Assembly: GCF_014201355.1 (NCBI RefSeq)
Contig: NZ_JACHEG010000001.1
Span: 496,001 to 560,000 of the forward strand
Origin: Aliirhizobium wenxiniae
GTDB lineage: Bacteria; Pseudomonadota; Alphaproteobacteria; Rhizobiales; Rhizobiaceae
Length of the DNA stretch: 64,000 bases
Reading direction: 5' to 3'
Shown: piece after piece, positions 1 to 9,815 of the stretch
Layout of the letters: each line of letters starts with the position of its first letter
Position numbering within the stretch: the first letter of the stretch is position 1
Notes under the pieces: generated by a model
Databases searched by the model: none
What the model was told of the DNA's origin: nothing
Seen by the model: the letters and a program-made list of their open reading frames with translations, nothing else
Translations under genes and position numbers: made by a program

Positions 1-582
1 GGCCGGAAAATACTGGCCACGAAAACTCTCCAGATCGCGTCTCTTGTATTCGCTGATGACCTTGCCGGAGCCATCCTGCTCGAAACGGTAGACCATGACC
101 CGGTCATAACCGAGCATCGCATACATCAGCCTTGTAGCGCTCTGCACCAGCCGGTCGAGACTGGAAACGTTGCGGATCCGGCTGATCAGCATGCGGGCCA
201 CTTCGAGTGGCTGGTCAGTATCATTGGATGCCGGCTCGAATTCGAGGATCACTTTTTCGCCATTGCGGTGAAGCGCAATATCCATGACAGGACCCGAAGC
301 AAGGCGCAAAGCATGCCGCAGGGCGGGCCGGGCAGGATCGTCGGATGTCGCGAGCGCGTTGCGCAGCGTATGTGCAACATCGCCACCCAAGACCGTTTCA
401 AGCCTTTCGCCGATCACGGGAGATGTGAGCCCCAACATCTCTGCCAGATTGGCGGAATGCTGCAGGATGACGGAACCGACGCCGTCACAGACCATCATGC
501 AACCATGCGGCTGAATGGAGCCGGGAATATGAATGGGTTCACGGTCGCAGTTGGTTAGGTTGACCGCTTCAGTCTGACGCAT
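1..582 (-). CDS. bphP: Bacteriophytochrome N-terminus (PAS-GAF), cut by window edge
   Basis: Red/far-red light sensor that binds biliverdin; only the first 194 codons lie in the window. The start ATG at 582 opens a PAS domain with NCDREPIHIPGSIQPHG (residues 11-27). Cys12 sits where bacteriophytochromes bind biliverdin. The GAF domain begins near residue 140 with YDRVMVYRFEQDGSGKV, and the last visible residues SFRGQYFPA match the conserved GQxFPA segment. The VNLTNCDREPIHIPG start resembles Agrobacterium Agp2 as I remember it. The PHY domain and the output domain (probably a histidine kinase) lie outside, so the output type cannot be seen. It is divergent from the permease gene that follows. 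Confidence 0.93.
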   Translation of the reverse strand, partial: MRQTEAVNLTNCDREPIHIPGSIQPHGCMMVCDGVGSVILQHSANLAEMLGLTSPVIGERLETVLGGDVAHTLRNALATSDDPARPALRHALRLASGPVMDIALHRNGEKVILEFEPASNDTDQPLEVARMLISRIRNVSSLDRLVQSATRLMYAMLGYDRVMVYRFEQDGSGKVISEYKRRDLESFRGQYFPA

Positions 583-836
583 CAATTTTCCCTTGAAGCT
601 CCCGTCCTGCCAATGGCACACATGGCTCCTATTTTCCGGCGCGCCTATCTAAAGACCCGCAAGCTGTTTAAAACATACCCGTGTTAAATGGAGCGGCATC
701 GCCAATTGGCAATTTCATATTTCTATCGCATCTAAGCGTTACCGCAAGTAAGGAAGTAGCGTTTTAATGAATCGGTGCGAAGCTTGTTTTCACGACCTTC
801 TCTGGCCATATAGGAGCCAGATTTAGACAGGAATTG
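583..836. other. Divergent intergenic region, bphP / AI-2E permease
   Basis: About 250 bases between two divergently transcribed genes must hold both promoters. It is AT-richer than the genes (for example around 660-770). I see no clear operator repeat and no small gene in it. Confidence 0.6.
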
Positions 837-2048
837 ATGGTGAACCGCAGCAGCAATCGAAAAGGCAGCGCCGAGCCTCGTTGGCTTGGCCCCGTTAGCC
901 CGAACAGGGTTGCCCTGATCTCACCGATTTCGGCTGCGCGCTGGCTACTGATCATTGTAGCTGCCGCCGCCATTTATTTCTTTCACGGCTTCATGGTTCC
1001 GGTACTTGCTGCCCTGGTGATCGGCTTTGCCAGCTGGCCACTCTACCGGCGCCTGCTGACCCATGTCGGCGGCAACACCACGATCGGTGCAACGCTGGCG
1101 ATTATCTTCATCGTTCTCTTCATCGTCATCCCGATCAGCATCGGTGCATCCTACGCCGCCAGGGAAATCGCTGACTGGTTCCGCTGGGCCGTCGAGGTCA
1201 ACCGCAACGGCGCGCCTCCACCGGGCTGGATTATCGGCCTGCCCTTTGCCGGAGAATGGCTCGGCACTCAATGGACCCGCCATATCGGCGCTCCCGGTGC
1301 TGTCGGGGAACTTGCGCAGCTAATCAGCGGCGCCAATATCGGTGCAATCTATCATGGCGTGCTTGTGGCCGGAAACAGCGCCTTCCACATCATGCTGACG
1401 TTACTGTTCATGCTGATCGCGCTGTTTTTCGTTTATCGCGACGGCGCTTCCTTCAGCGGCCAGATCGACCTTCTGGGCGAGCGGATTTTTCCGACACGCT
1501 GGGAACGGATCTCTCGCGTCGTGCCTGCCACGATAAGCTCCACCGTTACCGGCATGACGCTGATCGCCATCGGTGAAGGCATCGTGCTCGGTATCGCCTA
1601 CTGGATCGCCGGCGTTCCCTCGCCCGTCACATTCGGCGTGCTTACCGGCATCATGGCTCTCATTCCGGGTGGCGCGCCGCTATCCTTCACGCTGGTATCG
1701 GCTTACCTCGTCGCCAATGGCTCCTATGTTGCAGGCGCCGGCCTGTTCATCTGGGGCAGTGTCGAACTTTTCATCGTCGACAAGACATTGCGCCCCCGCC
1801 TTGTCGGAGGCCCGATCAAGCTGCCCTTCCTGCCGACATTTTTCGGCCTTGTCGGCGGCGTCAAGACCATGGGTTTTCTCGGCCTGTTCATCGGACCGGT
1901 ACTCATGGCCCTCGTCGTATCGATCTGGCGCGAGTGGATTCGCGAGGTCAAGATCGCCGATGTAACAGAGGCGGAACAGCCCTCTGATCCCGAGGTAGTG
2001 CTTGCTGAGGAAGACTTACCGGCGGTACGCAAGGCTTCCGGCCCCTGA
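837..2048 (+). CDS. AI-2E family transporter (PerM/YdiK-like membrane protein)
   Basis: Polytopic inner-membrane protein of the AI-2E exporter-like family (PF01594), about 400 residues and full length for the family. Hydrophobic segments cluster near residues 30-70, 80-105, 180-205 and 240-360, with a soluble part between. The C-terminal membrane block carries the typical PGGAPLSF and GFLGLFIGPV segments. The start is ATG 837, preceded by AGG at suitable spacing; a TTG at 834 is in frame but less likely. Known members export AI-2, act as Na+/H+ antiporters or have unknown substrates, so the substrate here is not predicted. Confidence 0.85.
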   Translation: MVNRSSNRKGSAEPRWLGPVSPNRVALISPISAARWLLIIVAAAAIYFFHGFMVPVLAALVIGFASWPLYRRLLTHVGGNTTIGATLAIIFIVLFIVIPISIGASYAAREIADWFRWAVEVNRNGAPPPGWIIGLPFAGEWLGTQWTRHIGAPGAVGELAQLISGANIGAIYHGVLVAGNSAFHIMLTLLFMLIALFFVYRDGASFSGQIDLLGERIFPTRWERISRVVPATISSTVTGMTLIAIGEGIVLGIAYWIAGVPSPVTFGVLTGIMALIPGGAPLSFTLVSAYLVANGSYVAGAGLFIWGSVELFIVDKTLRPRLVGGPIKLPFLPTFFGLVGGVKTMGFLGLFIGPVLMALVVSIWREWIREVKIADVTEAEQPSDPEVVLAEEDLPAVRKASGP

Positions 2049-2126
2049 GGCGCTAGCCAATCTCATCCAGCCTTTATCGAGCCATGATCTTCACCATAAG
2101 CTCGGTGGAACGTGTTGGAGATATGG

Positions 2127-2603
2127 ATGAACGCTGCCCTCATTGTCATGACCATTCTCGGCTGTAACGACAGCGGGACTGACTGTAAGTATATCGCGAC
2201 CGCCCAGGAGCGCTGGCCGACAGTGGCAATGTGCGATTCGGTTTCGGAAGATCACCTTCCGACCTATGCGAACCAGCCTTATCCGGTCCTGATCGCCGTC
2301 TGCCAGGACCCGGAAATCGCCGGCATACCGAATGTCGGCCCTATCCCGGTAACGCGCCCTTCCGCCTCACCGGAACGTCAACCGGCCGATAAGAACACGT
2401 CTGAAACGTCGGTGGACGCAAATGCGCAGAAGGTCGAAGTCGCCGAAGTGACGCCGGAAGAGGCGGAAACACTGGCCGGACGGGCCATACAGCGTGTGAA
2501 GACCGTGCTACCGACAACAGAAGGCGTGAAAACGCTGATGACGAAGCCGGTGCGTCTCGTGGAAGGCGGCTATTCCTGGGTCGCACGCAAGTTCGATCAC
2601 TGA
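2127..2603 (+). CDS. Conserved hypothetical protein, probably exported
   Basis: 158 residues, no catalytic motif recognised. A short hydrophobic N-terminus (NAALIVMTILGC) is followed by a region with conserved-looking cysteines (residues 12, 19, 34 and 52 by eye), and then a Pro/Ser/Glu-rich low-complexity middle. The ATG at 2127 has GGAG six bases upstream; GTG 2112 and TTG 2115 are in-frame alternatives. It follows the AI-2E permease in the same direction after about 80 bases, so it may be co-transcribed. It resembles small rhizobial proteins of unknown function. Confidence 0.6.
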   Translation: MNAALIVMTILGCNDSGTDCKYIATAQERWPTVAMCDSVSEDHLPTYANQPYPVLIAVCQDPEIAGIPNVGPIPVTRPSASPERQPADKNTSETSVDANAQKVEVAEVTPEEAETLAGRAIQRVKTVLPTTEGVKTLMTKPVRLVEGGYSWVARKFDH

Positions 2604-2630
2604 CGCCATAATCTGCGACTTTACAGCCGA

Positions 2631-3758
2631 TCAGGCGACGAGTGAAACATCTGCAGCGTAGGAGCGTGCGCTGCGACGCAGCTCGCCGCGATGGAGCAGA
2701 TCTACCATATCCAGCAATTGCCCGACCGCACCACCATCTCCGCGTAACCCCTCGAACTGCTCGAGCAGCCCGAAATAACAGGTATCAAGACCACCGCCAG
2801 CGGCTGCGCGCCGCCACAAGAATACCGCCTCGACAAACACGGCGACGATATCACGCCCTATCCCGGCCGCTTCGAACAAGGCTCGCACCGCATGAACCCT
2901 GCCGGTCGCGAGGATCGCACGCACGCGGCGCTCTTCCAGATGAACGAGCGAAACGATGGCCGATGCAAAAAAATCCACCTTGCCGCTGCAAAGCGCGTGA
3001 ATGAGAAGCGCCGGGGTGAGCCGCCCGCTCGTCTTCAGATGCTCGACCAGCAACGGTATTTCATCCTGAAAGATCGATCCGGCAATCGCGACGATCGCCT
3101 CGTCACCGGCTTCGCGTGTCATGACGTCGATACGCTTGGCACCTATCGTTCTGGTGACAAGGTCCGAACCTGCAAGTGCAGCCGCCACATGGGCCACCAG
3201 CATGTGTCGCGCATCGGCAGGAAGGTTGCCGCGCTCGAGCAGCAGATGCCGCACATCGGCCAGATGACCGAAGCGCTGCGCCATGCGGCGCAGGGTAATG
3301 CGGCTGATAGAGGCGGTATCGTTTTCCAAAAGAAGGACTATCTCGGCGCCGTCACCCACCTCGGCAACCGCGGCAGCAGCACTGCAGCCGAGCCCCGGCC
3401 GTGTTGCGACCAAAGATCGCGTGAACGAATCGCCACGTCCTGCAAGTTCGACAAGATCGGCATCCCGCAGGACGGGAGAGCAGGCAATCACCGTGCAGGC
3501 GATCTCCGGCTGGTCTTCGGCGAGGGACATGATGATTGGACGCGGAGCAACGTCAGAGGACGCAAGAGCTTCTGCCAGCGACAGCCGCACCTTCGGCGAC
3601 GGATCGTCCAGCAGATAGGTCATTGCCATTATTGCGGCGCGATGCTCGTCCGGGCCAAGCGACGAACCTACGAACGCCTTGGCAAGCGCGCTTGCAGCTC
3701 TTGCCCGATCGCCGGTCCTTGCCGTTTCAGCCCAACGTAGAAATACCTGTACGATCAC
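2631..3758 (-). CDS. DUF2336 domain-containing protein
   Basis: 375-residue, Ala/Leu-rich, all-helical protein matching the alphaproteobacterial DUF2336 family. HEAT-like segments run through the first 200 residues, for example DDPSPKVRLSLAEALAS (about 52-68) and RDADLVELAGRGDSFTRSL. No signal peptide, membrane segment or catalytic motif is visible. The molecular role of DUF2336 is not established. It stands alone, convergent with the gene at 2127-2603, and its upstream region carries two TTAACC half-sites in opposite orientation (3821-3851). Confidence 0.8.
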   Translation of the reverse strand: MIVQVFLRWAETARTGDRARAASALAKAFVGSSLGPDEHRAAIMAMTYLLDDPSPKVRLSLAEALASSDVAPRPIIMSLAEDQPEIACTVIACSPVLRDADLVELAGRGDSFTRSLVATRPGLGCSAAAAVAEVGDGAEIVLLLENDTASISRITLRRMAQRFGHLADVRHLLLERGNLPADARHMLVAHVAAALAGSDLVTRTIGAKRIDVMTREAGDEAIVAIAGSIFQDEIPLLVEHLKTSGRLTPALLIHALCSGKVDFFASAIVSLVHLEERRVRAILATGRVHAVRALFEAAGIGRDIVAVFVEAVFLWRRAAAGGGLDTCYFGLLEQFEGLRGDGGAVGQLLDMVDLLHRGELRRSARSYAADVSLVA

Positions 3759-3881
3759 AATGCGCCCCGGAATCTGGCCGACGCCTCAACGGGCCGACTT
3801 GCCGAACGCTAGATCCAAAAGGTTAATATTGGTTCACCACGTTTGTTAACCTAGACATCCAGGCAGGTTTATCAGGCGGCG

Positions 3882-4487
3882 TTATCGGGTCGGTCGGGCG
3901 ATCTGGAACACATCCGTGCCGCCATCCGCATAATCCATATATCCCATGCGGGCGATCGGACGAGCGAGATCCATGGCGATTCGCCCGTCGCGAATGATTT
4001 CCTCGCTGATATGGATGCCGACGACCTGACCGAAGACCATGAAGGATTGCGACGTCTCGCCGTTGAGCCCCTTCGGCTGGATGATCTCGGTCAGACGGCA
4101 TTCCAGCGCCGTATAGGCCTCGGCCACATAAGGAGCATCGACCACCCGCCCCATCGCCGCAGTCAGACCGGCCAGCTCGAACTCGTCGACACCGTACTCT
4201 ACCGGTGCCGAGGATGCGTTGACGTGATCCGCGAGGTGCCGGCTCGCCAGGCTCGCGGTAAACACGCCCGTCTCCTCGGCATTCCTGAGACTGTGCTTGC
4301 GGCCCGACGACGAAAACATCACCAGTTTCGGCGTATCGGAGACGATGTTGAAGAAGGAGTAGGGCGAGAGGTTGAACGACCCGTCCCTGCCCTTTGTGCC
4401 GATCCAGCCGATCGGGCGTGGCGCCACGATCGCCTTGAAGGGATCGTGCGCCATGCCATGGTCATTCTTGTCGGTCCGGTAAAACAT
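3882..4487 (-). CDS. Flavin reductase-like, FMN-binding protein
   Basis: 201 residues of the flavin reductase/FMN-binding split-barrel family (DIM6/NTAB type). The N-terminal segment IVAPRPIGWIGTKGRDGSFN and the following LSPYSFFNIVSDTPKLV are the family's FMN-binding signature. These proteins bind FMN and often reduce flavin or protect flavoenzymes; the substrate is unknown. It begins 12 bases after the stop of the nitroreductase gene upstream (4500), so the two form a probable two-gene operon of flavoenzymes. Confidence 0.85.
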   Translation of the reverse strand: MFYRTDKNDHGMAHDPFKAIVAPRPIGWIGTKGRDGSFNLSPYSFFNIVSDTPKLVMFSSSGRKHSLRNAEETGVFTASLASRHLADHVNASSAPVEYGVDEFELAGLTAAMGRVVDAPYVAEAYTALECRLTEIIQPKGLNGETSQSFMVFGQVVGIHISEEIIRDGRIAMDLARPIARMGYMDYADGGTDVFQIARPTR

Positions 4488-4499
4488 GCAGGTTCAGCC

Positions 4500-5072
4500 T
4501 CAGGCGTAGGTGACGATATCGGCAAGCTGAGGACGCGGCCGGTCCGGCATCGGGAAATCGCTGGAACCGATATGGATGAAGCCGGCAACCTTTTCGCCTT
4601 CCTTCACACCAAGCGCGGTTAGGGCTTTCGCATCATAAGCAACCCATTCGGTGCGCCAGTTGGCGACATAACCGCGTGCCTCGCAGGCCATCAGCATGTT
4701 GAGGCACACGGCCCCGGCAGACAGGACCTGCTCCCATTCGGGGATTTTCGCATGCGGCGCAGCGGTGCTGATCACACCGACGACCAGCGGCGCGCGGGTG
4801 AAGCGCATCCGCTCGGCTTCTTTTGCCGCGTCGGTCATTTCGCCGTTCTGCGCAGAAGCGATCTCCAGGAACGTTTCGCCGAGCGAGACGCAGACATCAC
4901 CGCGATAGACGACAAGCCGCCATGGGGCGATCTTTCCATGGTCAGGCACGCGCACGGCTGACGTGAGAATGTCATCGAGTTCCGCCGCATCCGGAGCCGG
5001 CCCCTTGATCTGCGCGACCGGCGTCGAGTGGCGTTCACGCAGATAGTCAATCAGCCTTACGTCATTAGTCAT
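4500..5072 (-). CDS. Nitroreductase family protein
   Basis: 190-residue FMN-dependent nitroreductase. Near residue 10 is RERHSTPVAQIKGPAP, followed by VPDHGKIAPWRLVVYRGD, the family's FMN-binding arrangement (VRAPDHGxLxPWR type). It resembles the short YdjA-like branch. The reading frame extends further upstream, but ATG 5072 has GGAAG eight bases before it and gives the normal N-terminus, so that start was chosen. It is probably co-transcribed with the flavin reductase-like gene that follows. NAD(P)H-dependent reduction of nitro or quinone compounds is known for the family; the substrate is not predicted. Confidence 0.86.
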   Translation of the reverse strand: MTNDVRLIDYLRERHSTPVAQIKGPAPDAAELDDILTSAVRVPDHGKIAPWRLVVYRGDVCVSLGETFLEIASAQNGEMTDAAKEAERMRFTRAPLVVGVISTAAPHAKIPEWEQVLSAGAVCLNMLMACEARGYVANWRTEWVAYDAKALTALGVKEGEKVAGFIHIGSSDFPMPDRPRPQLADIVTYA

Positions 5073-5211
5073 GTCCGAAACTTCCATTTGGTGCGGTTTG
5101 CCAGAGGTGCGGTAGTCCATTTGATGGGATGTGGTAGAATGAGGCCTTGAATTTGCCTTTCCCATGGTCTTCAAGTGGCCAGTCAGAAAACAAGAGTCAA
5201 CCGGTCATCGA

Positions 5212-6204
5212 ATGTCAGGCATCTCCATTGTTCGCCGTATCTTCCTTGCAGAAGCATTGCTGCTTCTCCTCGTGACAGGCGTTCAAGCGCAGGAAGGTGA
5301 TGCATTCAAGAGCTTCAAGCAGCTCGACAGCTCCGCCAAGATGCCGAAGCTGAACGCGTTTTCCCCATCATCCATCCTGCCTCAAAGCGCCGTCGCCAGG
5401 GATGTGCGCTTCAGCGCCAAACTGACCAGTAACGGCGACGTGATGAAGGATGGCCTCGCCTGGCGGGTATTCAGCCCGATTGCCGGCGAAGACGGCAAGC
5501 TGCCGCTGGTGGCGAGCTCGAATGGCGGCTCCGCTGATTTTCAGCTGGCGCCCGGCGATTACTTCGTCAACTGCGCCTTCGGGCGCGCCGGTATCACCAA
5601 AAAGCTGACCGTTCCGGCGGAGGGCAATGTCGCCGAACAAACGCTCGTGCTGGATGCAGGCGGCTTTGTGTTGAATGCCGTTGCAGGAACCGACCAGCGC
5701 ATCCCCCCGGGCCAGCTCAGCTTTTCCATCTATTCTTCCGAGGTTCGCGAAAACGGCGACCGCGCTCTGGTCATGTCTGACGTCAAGCCGAACACCATCG
5801 TTCGGTTGAATGCCGGGACCTACCACGTCGTCTCCGAATATGGCGATATCAACGCGGTCGTGCGCGCCGATATCCAGGTGGAAGCCGGAAAGCTGACCCA
5901 GGCGGTGTTGCAGCACAAGGCGGCCCAGATCACTCTCAAACTGGTTTCCCAGCCCGGCGGCGAAGCGATCGCCGATACCGCATGGTCGGTGCTGACCGAG
6001 GCTGGCGACGTCGTCAACGAAAGCGTCAGCGCCTTTTCGACCATGGTCCTGTCGGAAGGCAATTATCTCGCGGTCGCCCGCAACAAGGACAAGACCTATC
6101 AGCGCGAGTTCAGCGTCAAGGCCGGCCGCAACACGGATGTCGAGGTCCTGATGCGCAATCCGCGCAACAGCGGCGAAACGGCAGCGGTCGAACCGCAGGA
6201 CTAA
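5212..6204 (+). CDS. Secreted beta-rich protein of unknown function
   Basis: 330 residues with a clear signal peptide (basic start, then AEALLLLLVTGVQAQ, likely cleaved near residue 26). The mature part has repeated beta-sandwich-like segments, each ending in a glycine-rich turn (APGDYFVNCAFG, NAGTYHVVSEYG, SEGNYLAVARNK), suggesting three or four carboxypeptidase-regulatory or Ig-like modules. ATG 5212 was chosen over upstream in-frame codons because it starts the signal peptide directly. Similar exported proteins are common in rhizobia, but I know no assigned function. Confidence 0.7.
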   Translation: MSGISIVRRIFLAEALLLLLVTGVQAQEGDAFKSFKQLDSSAKMPKLNAFSPSSILPQSAVARDVRFSAKLTSNGDVMKDGLAWRVFSPIAGEDGKLPLVASSNGGSADFQLAPGDYFVNCAFGRAGITKKLTVPAEGNVAEQTLVLDAGGFVLNAVAGTDQRIPPGQLSFSIYSSEVRENGDRALVMSDVKPNTIVRLNAGTYHVVSEYGDINAVVRADIQVEAGKLTQAVLQHKAAQITLKLVSQPGGEAIADTAWSVLTEAGDVVNESVSAFSTMVLSEGNYLAVARNKDKTYQREFSVKAGRNTDVEVLMRNPRNSGETAAVEPQD

Positions 6205-6289
6205 GCATCATTTTCGCAATGCCTGCCTTCGCGCCAAATCCGAGGCAGGCTAAGCGCCGTCATTGCTCATCACGTCAGGGAGGGACGTC

Positions 6290-6679
6290 ATGACACGCAG
6301 AGATTTTGATCCCAGGACAGTGGTACCCGACGGAAGACCCGCAGCAAAAGGCGTTGTCTTCGATCCTCAAACGGAAGGCCCATGGCGCGGTTCGCTCTAC
6401 GGCGAGGTGCTCAACGGGCCGGTCACCGTTCTCGCCTACGGTAACGACACGCCGGGATACGGCCCCAGGCTGCATGTCCACCCCTATGACGAAACCTTCA
6501 TCGTTATCGCCGGCAGAGCGAGGTTCTTTGTCGGTGACGACGTGATCGAGGCTGGTGCGGGAGAAGCAGTGCTCGGCCCGGCGGGCATTCCGCACAGGTT
6601 CGAAAATCTCGGCCCCGGGCGCCTGCAGACGATCGACATTCATCATTCGCCCAGATGGATCCAGACGGACCTGGATTGA
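6290..6679 (+). CDS. Cupin domain protein
   Basis: 129-residue single-domain cupin. Motif 1 is GYGPRLHVHPYDETFIVIAG (HxH plus E) and motif 2 is GPAGIPHRFENLG, giving the usual 3-His/1-Glu metal site. GGAGGG lies just upstream of ATG 6290. Small cupins include isomerases, dioxygenases and binding proteins, so the reaction is not assigned. It is convergent with the acyltransferase gene; the two stop codons are four bases apart. Confidence 0.83.
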   Translation: MTRRDFDPRTVVPDGRPAAKGVVFDPQTEGPWRGSLYGEVLNGPVTVLAYGNDTPGYGPRLHVHPYDETFIVIAGRARFFVGDDVIEAGAGEAVLGPAGIPHRFENLGPGRLQTIDIHHSPRWIQTDLD

Positions 6680-6683
6680 AAAA

Positions 6684-7568
6684 TCAGGCCGCTTCCTTGC
6701 GAAGCGCTTCTTGCGCAGCCTGCCTTTTTTCCTGAAACCTCGCCAGACGCGAGCGCTTGACCGGACGCATCGAAAACACCGCGTCATGCAGCACCGTCAG
6801 CAGGTCCTTGCGATCCTTGATGCCGGACAGTTCTTCCCAGGTCATCATAGCCCCTGCCCGCGCGCGGATCGCGCTGCCGGACAGTCGCTTGAACTCGCGG
6901 ATCAAAAGCGACAGCCTGAGCGTCAGCGACAGCTTGCTGGCAATGTGGAAAAGCGGGCCGTTCTGGCCTTCGAAATAGATCGGCACGACATCGGCCTTGG
7001 CGGTCTGCACCAGCTTTGCCGCAAATATCTTCCAGGGAAGATCCTGCGCCATGCCGAACCCCTTTTTCGCCGTAGCGACACCGCCGGCCGGGAAGATGAC
7101 GATCGTGACCCCTTCCTTCAGGAGCTTCAGCGCTTCGTGGCGGGTCTGCATGTTGATCGCCAGCGCTTCCTTCGTCTCCTCGAAGGAGACAGGCAGCGAA
7201 TAGGGTGCGATTTCCGGTACCTTCAGCAGTTCGTCATTGATCAGCACGCGGAACGGCCGGCCGAGCTGTTCGGCCATGGCGAGAATTGCGATCCCGTCGC
7301 CGATACCGAAAGGATGATTTGCGACGATGACAAGCGGACGTTCCGGCCCTACGACCGGGATCCACTCCCCCTGCACATCGAGTTCGACATCGATAAGGTC
7401 GAGCATCTTGCCGAACACGCGATCGGTCTTGCCGACGATGTCCTTGCGCCAGATGTCATAAAGGCGGGCATAACGGTCGCGGCCGGAAAGGCCTTCGATC
7501 GAGCGGATGAACCAGCGTTTCAGCTTGGGATCCCGCTCGTTGGCGTAGGAGAGTTCCTTGAAGCGCAT
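6684..7568 (-). CDS. Lysophospholipid acyltransferase family protein (PlsC-like)
   Basis: 294-residue acyltransferase of the LPLAT/AGPAT superfamily, expected at the inner membrane. Block I reads VIVANHPFGIGDG (about 81-93), the NHPFG variant in which the usual HX4D spacing is longer by one. Block III is VTIVIFPAGGVAT. The variant is shared with a subset of bacterial LPLATs used in phospholipid or ornithine-lipid acylation; which lyso-lipid is used here cannot be read from the sequence. It lies downstream of thrS, separated by a strong hairpin, so it probably has its own promoter. Confidence 0.82.
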   Translation of the reverse strand: MRFKELSYANERDPKLKRWFIRSIEGLSGRDRYARLYDIWRKDIVGKTDRVFGKMLDLIDVELDVQGEWIPVVGPERPLVIVANHPFGIGDGIAILAMAEQLGRPFRVLINDELLKVPEIAPYSLPVSFEETKEALAINMQTRHEALKLLKEGVTIVIFPAGGVATAKKGFGMAQDLPWKIFAAKLVQTAKADVVPIYFEGQNGPLFHIASKLSLTLRLSLLIREFKRLSGSAIRARAGAMMTWEELSGIKDRKDLLTVLHDAVFSMRPVKRSRLARFQEKRQAAQEALRKEAA

Positions 7569-7636
7569 GTCGTCTCCGCGGGATCTCCGCCATTGATGAG
7601 AGGAACAGAATATTTCAGATCAATGACAAAATTCTG

Positions 7637-7663
7637 ACAGCGCCCGTGCATCACGGGCGCTGT
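7637..7663 (-). terminator. Terminator-like hairpin after thrS
   Basis: Perfect 12-bp stem (ACAGCGCCCGTG / CACGGGCGCTGT) with a three-base loop, 15 bases past the thrS stop. Reading the minus strand it is followed by CAGAATTTTG, a weak T-run, so a factor-independent terminator is likely though not ideal. Confidence 0.7.
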
Positions 7664-7677
7664 GGATATTCGAAAGA

Positions 7678-9696
7678 TCAGGCAGCCTTGATCTTGGCAG
7701 CCTTTCGGCGCTTGACGTCCGGCGGCGTTGCTTCATCCACCAGCGATGCCAGCGCTTCGTCCAGCGACATCGACGTCTGGGCCTGCGAGCCGAGGCGACG
7801 GATGTTGACCGAACGCTGCTCTGCTTCCTGACGGCCGCAGACGATGATGACCGGGACCTTGGCAACCGAATGCTCGCGGACCTTGTAGTTGATCTTCTCG
7901 TTGCGGAAGTCGGTTTCGACCTGCAGGCCTGCCTCGCGCAGCTGCTCGGCAACTTCGCGACCGTAGTCGTCGGCATCGGAGGTGATCGTTGCAACGACGA
8001 CCTGCGTCGGCGCGAACCACAGCGGCATATGGCCGGCGAAGTTCTCGATCAGGATGCCGAGGAAACGTTCCATCGAACCGCAGATGGCGCGGTGGATCAT
8101 AACCGGCTGGGTCTTTTCCGAGTTCTGGTCGATATAGAAGGCACCAAAGCGTTCCGGCAGGTTGAAGTCGACCTGCGTCGTGCCGCACTGCCATTCACGG
8201 CCGATTGCGTCCTTCAACGTATATTCGAACTTCGGACCGTAGAACGCGCCCTCACCCGGCAGGATGCCGGTCTTGATGCGGCCGCCCGACTGTTCCTCGA
8301 TCGTCTTCAGCACATCGGTCATGACGCTTTCGGCGCGATCCCAAAGATCGTCCGTGCCCACGCGCTTTTCCGGGCGGGTCGACAGCTTGACCACGACTTC
8401 CTCGAAGCCGAAATCCTCATAGACCGACAGGATCAGCGCGTTGATGCGCAGGCATTCCGCCGCCAGCTGTTCGTCGGTGCAGAAGACGTGCGCATCGTCC
8501 TGCGTGAAGCCGCGCACGCGCATCAGGCCATGCAAGGCGCCCGAAGCTTCGTAGCGATGCACGAGACCAAATTCCGCAAGGCGGATTGGCAGTTCGCGAT
8601 AAGACTTCAGACCATGCTTGAAAATCTGCACGTGACCCGGGCAGTTCATCGGCTTCAGCGCGAAGACGCGGTTATCCGCTTCCTCGTCCTTCGGATGGGT
8701 GAAGGCGTAGGCGGATTTCACCGCGAACATGTTTTCCTGGTACCAGCCCCAGTGACCGGACGTTTCCCACAGCGAGGCATCGAGTACCTGCGGTGCGTTG
8801 ACCTCCTCATAGGTACCGGCCAGACGACGGCGCATATAGGCCGTCAGCGTCTGGAACATGCGCCAGCCCTTGCCGTGCCAGAACACCACGCCCGGACCTT
8901 CTTCCTGGAAATGGAAGAGATCCATCTCGCGGCCGAGCTTGCGGTGATCGCGTTTTTCGGCTTCGGCGAGAACATGAAGATACTGGTCCAGCTCTTCCTG
9001 GGTCGACCATGCCGTGCCGTAGATGCGCGTCAGCATCGGCTTGGTGGAATCGCCGCGCCAGTAGGCGCCGGCAACCTTCATCAGCTTGAAGGCCGTGCCG
9101 ATCTGGCCGGTCGAGGCCATGTGCGGACCACGGCAGAGGTCGAACCAGCCGCCCTGATTGTAGATCTTCAGTTCCTGGCCTTCAGGGATCATGTCGACCA
9201 GCTCGACCTTGTAGGCCTCGCCCTTGTCGGCAAACACGTCCTTGGCCTTTTCTCTGGACCAGATTTCCTTGGTGAAGGCGGCATTCTTCTGAATGATCTC
9301 CTTCATCTTCTTTTCGATCTTTGGCAGATCTTCAGGCGTGAAGGGCCAGTCTTCGCGGCTATCGGGATGGACGCGTTTGAAGTCGTAATAGAAGCCGTTC
9401 TCGATGACCGGGCCGATCGTCACCTGGGTGCCGGGCCACAGGTCCTGTACGGCTTCTGCCATGACATGGGCTGCATCGTGACGGATCAGTTCGAGCGCGC
9501 GCGGATCGGTGCGGGTGACGATCTCGATCTTTCCATCGGTGACGGGATCGGAGAGATCGCGCAGCTCGCCATCGAGTGCGATCGCCACGGCCTTCTTGGC
9601 CAGCGACTTGGAAATGGATTCGGCGACGGCAAGGCCGGTCGTGCCGGCGTCGAACGCGCGGACGGAGCCATCGGGAAATGTAAGGGAAACGGACAT
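7678..9696 (-). CDS. thrS: Threonine--tRNA ligase
   Basis: Cytoplasmic class II synthetase that charges tRNA-Thr and edits Ser-tRNA-Thr. 672 residues, slightly longer than usual because of a basic Ala/Lys-rich tail after the anticodon-binding domain. Domains in order: TGS (1-62), editing domain with the [11 protein letters not shown] motif (HxxxH type), catalytic core with [11 protein letters not shown] and the [14 protein letters not shown] motif 2, and the C-terminal anticodon-binding domain. ATG 9696 is preceded by AGGAG; the open frame continues upstream but without support. No T-box or operator hairpin was seen in the short leader. Confidence 0.98.
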   Translation of the reverse strand: MSVSLTFPDGSVRAFDAGTTGLAVAESISKSLAKKAVAIALDGELRDLSDPVTDGKIEIVTRTDPRALELIRHDAAHVMAEAVQDLWPGTQVTIGPVIENGFYYDFKRVHPDSREDWPFTPEDLPKIEKKMKEIIQKNAAFTKEIWSREKAKDVFADKGEAYKVELVDMIPEGQELKIYNQGGWFDLCRGPHMASTGQIGTAFKLMKVAGAYWRGDSTKPMLTRIYGTAWSTQEELDQYLHVLAEAEKRDHRKLGREMDLFHFQEEGPGVVFWHGKGWRMFQTLTAYMRRRLAGTYEEVNAPQVLDASLWETSGHWGWYQENMFAVKSAYAFTHPKDEEADNRVFALKPMNCPGHVQIFKHGLKSYRELPIRLAEFGLVHRYEASGALHGLMRVRGFTQDDAHVFCTDEQLAAECLRINALILSVYEDFGFEEVVVKLSTRPEKRVGTDDLWDRAESVMTDVLKTIEEQSGGRIKTGILPGEGAFYGPKFEYTLKDAIGREWQCGTTQVDFNLPERFGAFYIDQNSEKTQPVMIHRAICGSMERFLGILIENFAGHMPLWFAPTQVVVATITSDADDYGREVAEQLREAGLQVETDFRNEKINYKVREHSVAKVPVIIVCGRQEAEQRSVNIRRLGSQAQTSMSLDEALASLVDEATPPDVKRRKAAKIKAA

Positions 9697-9815
9697 CTGA
9701 ATTCTCCTGTCCAGTCCCGCCAACGAATGCGGGTGGTCAAAAAAGGACCGCAGCGGCTTTGCCGGCGCGGCATGGAACGCGTGCGTGATAGTCAAAAATC
9801 GCTGCGGAGTAAAGG

